This document shows, piece after piece, positions 1 through 5,132 of a stretch of DNA of 5,132 bases (positions within the stretch are counted from its first letter, which is position 1; the number at the start of each line of letters is the position of its first letter). Made by a program: the position numbers and the translations under genes. A model generated the notes under the pieces. The model was not told the origin of the DNA and made no database searches. It saw only the letters and a list, made by a program, of their open reading frames with translations. Source of the DNA: Candidatus Kaiserbacteria bacterium (lineage in GTDB: Bacteria; Patescibacteria; Paceibacteria; UBA9973; UBA2100); the NCBI GenBank assembly GCA_002401495.1, contig NVTG01000115.1, positions 1 through 5,132 of the forward strand, in the 5' to 3' direction.

Positions 1-1
1 A

Positions 2-82
2 GAGAAGAAGATTAGGGAGATTAGAGGGCTAACGAAGGATGAAGAGTTTATTGAGATTAGAAATAGAGCGATGTATGAATGA
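2..82 (+). CDS. 3' end of a convergent gene, product unknown (5'-partial)
   Basis: Frame 2 of the + strand is open from the window edge to a TGA at 80-82 and encodes 26 residues ending IEIRNRAMYE. The composition is Lys/Glu/Arg/Ile-rich and looks like the charged helical tail of a soluble protein. It contains no TAA or TAG, so it is open under either code. The + strand frame beginning at position 3 also stays open to a TGA at 90-92 if TAA is read as Gln, but its Arg/Leu-rich product looks less natural. If real, the gene is convergent with the large minus-strand gene and their stop codons are 19 bp apart. No domain can be named from so short a piece. Confidence 0.45.
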   Translation, partial: EKKIREIRGLTKDEEFIEIRNRAMYE

Positions 83-101
83 ATAAAATTGATTTAATTA
101 A
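83..101. other. 19-bp intergenic gap between convergent stop codons
   Basis: This AT-rich stretch separates the TGA at 80-82 (+ strand) from the TGA at 104..102 (- strand). An AATAAA hexamer at 82-87 overlaps the first stop and could serve as a + strand polyadenylation signal. With so little space, the 3' ends of both transcripts must overlap the opposite gene. Such tiny spacers are usual in compact ciliate macronuclear genomes. The role of the hexamer is inference. Confidence 0.45.
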
Positions 102-3100
102 TCATCTTAAAGTTTTTCTAATTCCTTCGTTAGTCATATCCATCCAGAAGTTTCTCTTTGAACCACAAGCTCCAGGGCTCTTTCCAAGTTTCTTGAGTAT
201 GATCATATTAAATCCAACAAGAGCCAATTCCAGCACAATGAAGTCCCAAATAGCTGCAAACATAAATGCGAACTCCCAATACACGTAAACGATTTCAGAG
301 AATGATTTCGCGAATGTGTAAGTCATAGCCAAGAAGATGACTGAAAGTTGTTAAAGGAAGGCAAAACTTACTGAGGATGACAACACAAAGAGCTGTAGCA
401 AGACCGAAACGGATGTTGTTTTTCTTCTTCTCATCGTCTGTCAAACCGGAAGTGGGCTTTCTGAACATACAGTGACCAAGAGCGATTATGAATTTTGCTA
501 ACAGAGCTGCTGCTAATCCGACTCCGACGCTGTTGCCCATGTCAAGACCGTGTTGTTCAAGCATGTCCTAAAATACGTAAGGAAATTAAACTTACTCCTG
601 CTTCCATGTGGAATATTCCAGTGAAAAAGACTAATGCGTAAAGTGAAAGAACGAGAACAAAGAATCTTCTTGGTCTTGAAAGTACCTGTGAATAATAGGT
701 ACAAGGATTCAAACATCTATGCCCATACTTAACCGAATGACAAAAGAACGCACATCCCGAGGCCTTCTTCTGCCCCTATTTAAACAAATTCTCATCACTA
801 CCTTTCAGTCCCGAATCTTCTTCTCCATAAATATTAGATTTATTTCTAGAATCTGAATTTGATGACGGAGGCTTCTCATCAACTTTCTTTTTGATTGAGC
901 GTTGTTTCCTTGGCTCTGGATCTTTATGGTCTTCATTGCTTTCCTGTCCTCTCTTGCTTCTTGCCTTACCCATTGGCTCAGAAACGTCATCTGCTTCTTC
1001 ATCATCATCTTTTTAGTTCCATTGAGGTTGTTTGGTCTTTGCGTTACCTTTACTACCTCCAAGACCTTTACTTTCTTCTTGGATGCGGGTCGCTGCTTTT
1101 TTTTTGGTACGGGCTTTATCCATGTTGAAGATTCCTCCTTCGTCATCTGAACCGCCTTCGAATTGGATTCCGAATTGTTCTTCTTCGTCTAATTTCTCAG
1201 CTGCACCTCCTTCGAGATATTCAGCTTCTAAGTCAGCTAGTTGTTCTTATGGGGCAGCAGATGCTTTTTTACCCTTCTTAGCTTTCTTTCCCTTTTTACC
1301 TTTCTTCTTTTTACCGGCTCCTGGGTTAGCAACCTCTGCTGCTTCATCAACGCCTCCAATAGCATCAAATTGATCATCTTTTCTGTGAGAAATATCGATT
1401 TGATTATCTTCCATATTAGTAGGCATATGATCATTATCCAAGAACAACCCCACATACAACTTCTTATTCCCATAATTAATCTTCCCTTTCTCACTCTATT
1501 AATCTCTACATTTACCAATAGGAATGCACAGGAACAACAAAGGTAAGAACGCAAGTGCAAACCATAAGCAGAGTGCATTTCCAAGTGATCCTACTCCACG
1601 AGGGATTTCTGGGATTGGTCTTTCTCGAATCACTTCTATTATTTCTGGAGCTACGTATTGTTGAACTCCGAAAGTTGTGGCGTGATTGCAGTAACAGGTT
1701 ATTGTGCTGTTTGAGGGATCGGTGAAGTAGGTGAGACAGCCTTCGTCTTTGAATGTGCTTAGGGCGTCGTTTATTGCGCCGCAGCCGTAGGTCATGTTAA
1801 TATCTTTAAGACCTGAAATAGTTGGAATAGTCATAAGCACCCCTGAAAGAGTAGGATCTAAATCAGCAACAGTCACCTGTTCTGAATACAAGAACGCACC
1901 TGATGAGCTTTTTGAAGGTTTAGTCTTGAAGAACAGAATTGAATATAAATCTGAAACAACAAAGTTCTTCCCGTCATCATATCCAAAGGAATGGAACACT
2001 TCACTCTTGGACTAAGAATAGGTTATCACTTGAAGTGCGTCTGATTGAGCCCAGGGACCTTAGTCGTTTAGATTTAACTCGAGGGATGATGAGGTTGTTC
2101 GGCCTTGGATTGAGAATGTTGCATTTGTATTACCATAGTAAGCATTTTAATCAATTTTATTAACAGCAATATTCATTTTCGAAAGTGACTAAGTGAATGC
2201 AGTTAGAGATGGAGCTTCATTGAAAAGAGATCCTCTGCAGACATTAATAAGAGCAGTTTTAAGATCAGCTTTCACTGATTGTGCATCAGCACTTGTCAGC
2301 TACGTCAAAGAAGTAGAAAGCATGTTGTTTATGAAATTGAACATCTGAGTGCTGAGTTCACGGTCTAAGGCACGAACATAAAGAGGATTTGGAGTCTGAA
2401 GTCTACGACGAGATGTTGGAGCATAGGAGTCAACTTCACCAACGAGGAGCTTATTGCAAATGGTCATAGCTCTGCTGATTTAACTGCCGGTTGGAGTAGT
2501 CATGAGATTGACACTTATATAATCAAGGATATCTACTGCGATTAGAGCTACTGAGGGGTCGAGAAAGTTGAGCTCTGATTCAAGACCAAGCATTAGATTA
2601 TCGTTGGCAATGGATTTATCTGCAGGAGTAATAGTTTGAATTCTTTGAAGTAGTTACATCGAGGTTCCAGAACTATCAAACATCATAGCATCTTGCCAAG
2701 TTGTCAAGTCAGTTGCAGTCATTGTTGTCACAGCCACTATCACCATGATCTTTTTAGTGATGACTTATTTCGTTGCACTGATTATGTCTAAGAAACATTC
2801 AAGTTCATCAACATTTTAGTCACCTTGAGGCAACTGGGTGATTAATCTTTAAAAATTTGTCTCTCTTCCAAATACTTTTCTTTTCTTCACTGCTCCATCC
2901 ATGTAATAATAACCCATTGTGAATGTTGTCAGATCTAAATATGGAAGCTGCGTTGTAGCATAGAGATTGAAATCAGTATCAAAAGCAACCCCAGTAGTAG
3001 GCTCAACATGGAACTCCCAAACAGTGTCAATATGAGTTGAATAATCAATCTTAGTATAGCCTTTATAAGTCCCTTCTGTTACATTGACTTCAATTGAATA

Positions 3101-5050
3101 ACTTTATTCACTCAATAGGATCGTTTCAGGGATTGTCAAATGATTATTATAAACGCTAAATGTGGCTGGATCAACGACAATTCCACTCTAGTCAGTCACA
3201 GTCCAGATAAATCCACCTCCATGAGTTTCAAAGTGAGTTGAATTTGTGACTTTAGCTGTAAAGGTTGTGGGGGTGTCGACATCGATGAATAAATTAATGT
3301 TTGCTACTGATTCTATTTCTACTGGGATTGTGTCTACATTTGAACCATAAAGAATAGTAGAAGACTCAAACACTCGACTACCAGTAGACTCAGTGACAAT
3401 AAGAGTAATTTCATAAACACGATCTGGGAAGAGAATTGATTGAGGTATGTTTGTATTCTGAGAGTTGGTGAGCTGGAGATATTACAGGTTCGTTCCATAA
3501 CAATTTGACTAAAACATAGTGTCATAACATTTCCATTTATAAATCAAAGTGGGAGCTAAATGTTCAGGCACAACCACAGCCATTAATGGATTATCAACTC
3601 TTGTGTCAATAACTCTGTCATTTCCCTTAATGGCAATGAGGATCTTGGGAGGTTCTACTGAAATTACTACCCAGATGTTGTTGTCCATACTTGAATTTGA
3701 ATCTTAAACTTCGATCTTGAGTTTGTAAGAGGAAGGGAAAAGCATCGTGTCAGCGGGGATCATGCAACGACCAACATCAAGATCTAGAACCTTAGTGACT
3801 CCATTTGATTCATAAAGTTTACAGACATAACTCACACCTGAGTAATTAGGAGCTGAAGTATCTGAAAGACAAACAGGAATTCTTGGTTTAGGGTAAAACT
3901 CATTTTCTTGTGATGCATCTAGTGTGACAGCTTCTGGGATTCCATCAACTGTTATCTTCTTTGATGAAGAGAATGTCACTGAGGTTGAGTTTGTGTTAGC
4001 ATTAGCAAAGCAATTAGTTGCAGAAACTTAAAAAGTGACAGCCAATCCTTGTAACTCTTCAACTTTGTTTTAAGGCAATCTGACAGTCATTATGTCGCTG
4101 TTTGGATTCATTGCATCAATATAAGCATCAAGTTAAGTTTCTATTGTTCCATCTGTCATTGAGACATCCCAGGTAAGTGTTGATGAGCGAGATGTGAATC
4201 CTTTAGAGGAATAGATATCTATAATGAAAGAAGAAGCGCATTCAGAAACATCATAATCAGTTACTTAAAAGATTATATCAGGAGTTTCTATTGGTAAGTT
4301 AAGAATTGGATAGTCATTCCAGGGAGTCTTGTACCAACAGTCCTAAGGGGTTAAGTAAAGAAGATAGAGAGTGATTGGAATTTTGTCACATCCAATAGTA
4401 CTTGTTGGTGGAACTGTCAACCAGAAAACTGAACCAGTGTCTGATGATTGGAGATAACACTTTGCTCCTTTCCAATAATCAGTTGCGTATAGAGATGTAT
4501 CAATCACTTGAGAACAGAAGGCTTCTGGATCAGTTGATCTTGTGCATCCACATCCATAATCTGCTGTCTCATTAAAGGCCACATTTCCTCTAAATCTAAC
4601 TTCAACTCCTTGCCAGTTGTCTGTCCAAAGGGCTGAAACTACTTCAGTATCACAAAAGCATGTATCAATATCTTAACTTGCTGTGACAGGCTTACAAAGG
4701 AATCCAGGTTCTAATTAACATTCAAGATCACAACCATCTCCAGCCAGTGTATTACCATCGTCACATTGTTCTCCTTCATCTCTCATGGCATTAGGACAAT
4801 TAGGAATACAATCACCACTCCCGTTCAAACTAAACCCAACATGACATGTTAGACAATTATCATAAGTTGTACAAGTCTCACATTGAATTTTACATTGTTT
4901 ACACTTTGGGGGATTATCAGTTGTCTTATAATATCCCTATTTAGCATCACAATCAGCAGTAGAAATACATTCTCTCTCATTGAGCAAGTAAAAAGTTGAA
5001 ACGCATTGATTACAATCTTCGAGACTATCACAGAAATCACAATCAGTATG
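102..5050 (-). CDS. Polycystin-1-like REJ/GPS membrane receptor, ciliate code, two introns, 5'-partial
   Basis: This is a predicted large cell-surface receptor, spliced as complement(102..340, 372..567, 596..5050), giving 1629 visible residues before a TGA stop. The frame stays open only if TAA and TAG mean Gln; 28 such codons lie in frame and there is no internal TGA. Visible order: cysteine-rich furin-like region (about 4-80), DUF4215-type repeat (81-119), REJ-like ectodomain (roughly 250-800), helical region (about 800-960), GPS motif (1090-1127), TM1 (1158-1179), charged cytoplasmic loop (1180-1462), then hydrophobic segments near 1463-1480, 1499-1520, 1539-1558 and 1574-1599. Known relatives (polycystin-1, PKDREJ, sea-urchin REJ proteins) carry REJ-GPS-TM1-PLAT followed by more TMs and often a channel; here PLAT and channel are not seen. 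The start codon and signal peptide are missing because the 5' end runs into foreign DNA at about 5050. Ligand and role are unknown; sensing or adhesion at the plasma or ciliary membrane is inference from the family. The reading frame is near certain, the family name fairly sure. Confidence 0.9.
341..371 (-). other. Spliceosomal intron 2, 31 bp
   Basis: On the minus strand this begins GTAAGT and ends TTTCAG. It splits an isoleucine codon after its first base (A at 372, TC at 340-339; phase 1), restoring VVIL-I-IFLAM inside the fourth transmembrane segment. Retention would shift the frame and give a TGA at 294..292. The donor matches intron 1 for its first nine bases apart from what follows GTAAGTTT, so the two share a strong donor consensus. 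Confidence 0.9.
568..595 (-). other. Spliceosomal intron 1, 28 bp
   Basis: On the minus strand this segment begins GTAAGT and ends TTTTAG. Removing it joins the glycine codon at 598..596 directly to the GAC codon at 567..565 (phase 0) and continues the protein as HMEAG-DMLEQHG. The length is not a multiple of three; if retained, the frame reaches a TGA within about 14 codons. The size fits very short ciliate introns such as those of Paramecium. Confidence 0.9.
690..1513 (-). other. Cytoplasmic low-complexity loop with Lys tract (no PLAT seen)
   Basis: Residues about 1180-1455 are highly charged. They include a short ordered-looking start (KINYGNKKLYVGLFLDNDHMP), a block of 16 residues with only Lys, Gly and Ala (1265-1312), an acidic section (KLDEEEQFGIQFEGG), then alternating basic and acidic repeats up to residue 1440. 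The end, with GCAFFCHSVKYGHRCLNPC, carries four cysteines just before TM2. In polycystin-1 this loop normally holds a PLAT domain; I see no PLAT-like pattern here. Gln codons TAA at 1249..1247 and 1015..1013 and TAG at 778..776 lie in the loop. Its function is unknown. Confidence 0.7.
1514..1579 (-). other. Transmembrane helix TM1
   Basis: Residues 1158-1179 form a 22-residue uncharged stretch (NALCLWFALAFLPLLFLCIP core) bounded by Arg/Glu/Pro-rich sequence on the outside and by GKCRD on the inside. The inside-positive end puts the following Lys-rich loop in the cytoplasm, and the GPS side outside. It is directly followed by consecutive TAA and TAG codons (1501..1496), both read as Gln. Confidence 0.85.
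1664..1790 (-). other. GPS (GPCR proteolysis site) motif
   Basis: Residues 1090-1127 show four cysteines (C1090, C1105, C1119, C1121) and the signature CYCNHATTFGV, matching the C.CnHlT.Fav core of GPS motifs. The autocleavage tripeptide H-x-S/T is present as H1123-A1124-T1125, so self-cleavage between Ala and Thr is possible. The usual Trp residues of the first half are missing (GCLTYF in place of a W-containing stretch). The motif lies about 31 residues before TM1, as in polycystin-1 and adhesion receptors. Confidence 0.85.
2160..2655 (-). other. Helical GAIN-like region before the GPS
   Basis: Residues about 800-960 switch from beta-rich to helix-rich sequence, for example TPADKSIANDNLMLGLE, LITQ/TSADAQSVKADLKTAL and NFINNMLSTSL. 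In adhesion GPCRs and polycystins a helical GAIN subdomain A precedes the GPS-bearing beta subdomain, so this position fits. A triple-arginine site (RRR, 2402-2410) lies within it. The assignment rests on position and helical character, not on a recognised motif. Confidence 0.4.
2660..4300 (-). other. REJ-type (receptor for egg jelly) ectodomain
   Basis: Residues about 250-800 are beta-rich, with immunoglobulin-like repeats. Two stretches match the REJ pattern by eye: YKWKCYD with a paired Cys (W506, C508, C517) followed by an LxxP...Y-x-I/L-T-V strand pattern, and FHVEPTTGVAF leading to MGYYYMDG (around 2900-3015), matching v.P.sG.a..T.F...Y.f.y. Repeats ending in IPETILL and YSIEVNV show the same fold periodicity. 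REJ modules occur in polycystin-1, PKDREJ and sea-urchin REJ proteins and are followed by GPS and a membrane helix, as here. About a dozen recoded Gln codons lie inside this region. Boundaries are approximate. Confidence 0.7.
4330..4693 (-). other. Ectodomain module after DUF4215, unassigned
   Basis: Residues about 120-240 include a Trp-rich start (SALWTDNWQGVEVRF), the cysteine cluster DYGCGC, and a segment GAKCYLQ followed by a beta-like stretch ending near IPITLYLLYLTP. In my recollection a similar arrangement often follows cysteine-rich repeats in REJ-containing proteins of ciliates, but I cannot name a domain. It contains recoded Gln at 4675..4673 and 4345..4343. Confidence 0.4.
4694..4810 (-). 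other. DUF4215-type (Myxococcus Cys-rich) repeat
   Basis: Residues 81-119 contain the hallmark EQCDDGN, then GDGC, then C-Q-LEPGFLC with regularly placed cysteines at 81, 85, 96, 107, 111 and 119. This matches the EqCDDGN...gDGCs..Cq.E.gw.C pattern of DUF4215 repeats, which occur in extracellular proteins of bacteria and protists. The Gln after C111 is encoded by TAA (4717..4715), at a site where family members often have Gln, which supports the recoding to Gln rather than Glu or Tyr. Confidence 0.85.
4811..5041 (-). other. Furin-like / growth-factor-receptor cysteine-rich region of the receptor
   Basis: Residues about 4-80 carry repeated CxxC and CxxxxC spacings, such as CDFC, CNQC, CKQC, CETC and CLTC, with about 13 cysteines. 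This pattern is that of disulphide-rich furin-like or EGF-like repeats, which are very common in ciliate surface proteins. It shows that this end of the protein is extracellular. The TAG at 4939..4937 reads as Gln in DAKQGYY. More repeats probably lay upstream but are lost at the junction near 5050. Confidence 0.75.
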
Positions 5051-5052
5051 GC
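5045..5052. other. Junction between ciliate and bacterial sequence
   Basis: On the left the minus-strand ciliate frame is clear up to the TGT codon at 5041..5039 and plausible to 5050. On the right the + strand adaptor frame is clear from about 5050. Read through the junction, the ciliate frame gives an unnatural Pro/Arg-rich peptide containing a TAG. The exact breakpoint is ambiguous by a few bases. Confidence 0.7.
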
Positions 5053-5132
5053 CACGAGAACGAAAGCGCTATCGCCAGCGGCTTGCAGGATGGCGACAAG
5101 GTGGTGGTGGACGGCCAGTTGAGCCTGAAGCC
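5050..5132 (+). CDS. Bacterial RND/HlyD-family efflux periplasmic adaptor, C-terminal fragment (both ends cut)
   Basis: In + strand frame GGC-CAC-GAG from 5050 the sequence reads GHENESAIASGLQDGDKVVV, followed by DGQLSLKP at the window end. The GLxxGDxVVxxGQxxLxPG pattern marks the C-terminal membrane-proximal domain of MdtA/AcrA/MexA-type membrane fusion proteins, which link inner-membrane RND pumps to outer-membrane channels in Gram-negative bacteria. Base composition changes abruptly to GC-rich and codons end mostly in G or C, unlike the rest of the window. It has no start or stop here. It most likely comes from another genome joined at about 5045-5052. Confidence 0.75.

Larger units (their letters stand above)
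195..664 (-). other. C-terminal membrane region, TM2-TM5, resembling polycystin-1 TM2-5
   Basis: Four hydrophobic segments follow the loop: 664-611 after the basic RPRR, 528-463, 408-318 (split by intron 2), and 270-195. The order RPRRFFVLVLSLYAL, then VGLAAALLAKFIIALGHCMFRKP, then a long helix, then WDFIVLELALVGFNMIIL resembles by eye the polycystin-1 TM2-TM5 block (sRpqR..., then iG...salivfPinlll..lFr, then W.lSf..d.lvlePl). The protein stops 35 residues after the last helix, so the six-helix channel of polycystins is absent. The comparison is from memory of the family and not from an alignment. Confidence 0.6.

Noticed and set aside
1..60. Possible telomere at the left edge (spirotrich C4A4 or oligohymenophorean C4A2/C4A3 repeats)
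   Set aside because: No such repeats are present; the edge lies in coding-like sequence.
79..288. A 69-codon + strand ORF starting near 79
   Set aside because: It is antisense to the last exon, which has strong transmembrane coding character, a good splice junction and a TGA end.
805..1146. A 113-codon minus-strand ORF, Lys/Arg-rich
   Set aside because: It is a shifted reading of the receptor's low-complexity loop. The receptor frame is continuous on both sides and through this stretch once TAA is Gln.
895..1373. Several + strand ORFs of 77-113 codons rich in Phe, Leu and Ser that look like membrane proteins
   Set aside because: They are the antisense of the Lys/Glu-rich loop: reversed AAG/GAA codons read as CTT/TTC. 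They have no start context or family resemblance.
1237..1584. A 115-codon minus-strand ORF covering the TM1 end and Lys tract
   Set aside because: It is another frame shadow: the real frame reads TM1 followed by GKCRD and two Gln codons.
102..5050. Reading the interrupted frame as a pseudogene with many nonsense mutations
   Set aside because: All interruptions are TAA or TAG, none is TGA and no frameshift is needed over 4.4 kb of exon; random decay would also yield TGA and indels.
4849..5055. A 68-codon minus-strand ORF starting ATG at 5055
   Set aside because: It is out of frame with the cysteine-rich CxxC pattern and its start lies in the bacterial-like side of the junction.

Overview
The window is most likely a piece of a ciliate macronuclear genome, or of a metagenome contig from one. 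Almost all of it is one large protein-coding gene on the minus strand. Read with the standard code, that strand is chopped into short pieces. Read with TAA and TAG as glutamine and TGA as the only stop (the Tetrahymena/Paramecium/Oxytricha type of code, NCBI table 6), it becomes one continuous frame from about 5050 down to a TGA at 104..102. Only two tiny GT-AG introns (28 and 31 bp) interrupt it. I count 28 in-frame TAA/TAG codons (19 TAA, 9 TAG) beside roughly 40 ordinary CAA/CAG codons. The recoding, the tiny introns and the 19-bp gap to a convergent neighbour all fit a compact ciliate genome. The genus cannot be fixed from this sequence.

Layout in + coordinates: 2-82 is the last 26 codons of a probable convergent + strand gene ending in TGA. 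83-101 is a 19-bp intergenic gap. 102-5050 is the minus-strand gene, with its 5' end missing. 5050-5132 is a GC-rich segment that reads on the + strand as the C-terminal part of a bacterial RND-type efflux periplasmic adaptor. It does not belong with the ciliate gene and marks a probable chimeric junction.

The visible 1629 residues of the main protein form a polycystin-1-like surface receptor. In order they are: a furin-like cysteine-rich region, a DUF4215-type CDDGN repeat, a long beta-rich REJ-type ectodomain, a helical stretch that may be GAIN-like, a GPS motif with a His-Ala-Thr tripeptide, one transmembrane helix, a cytoplasmic loop of about 280 residues with a pure Lys/Gly/Ala tract, and four more hydrophobic segments before the stop. 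I see no PLAT domain in the loop and no polycystin channel at the C-terminus. The protein therefore looks like the extracellular part plus TM1-TM5 of a polycystin-1, with a low-complexity loop where PLAT usually sits.

I found no RNA genes, CRISPR arrays, mobile elements or bacterial operon structure. The most unusual items are the recoding, the shortened polycystin-like architecture and the inter-domain-of-life junction at the right end.
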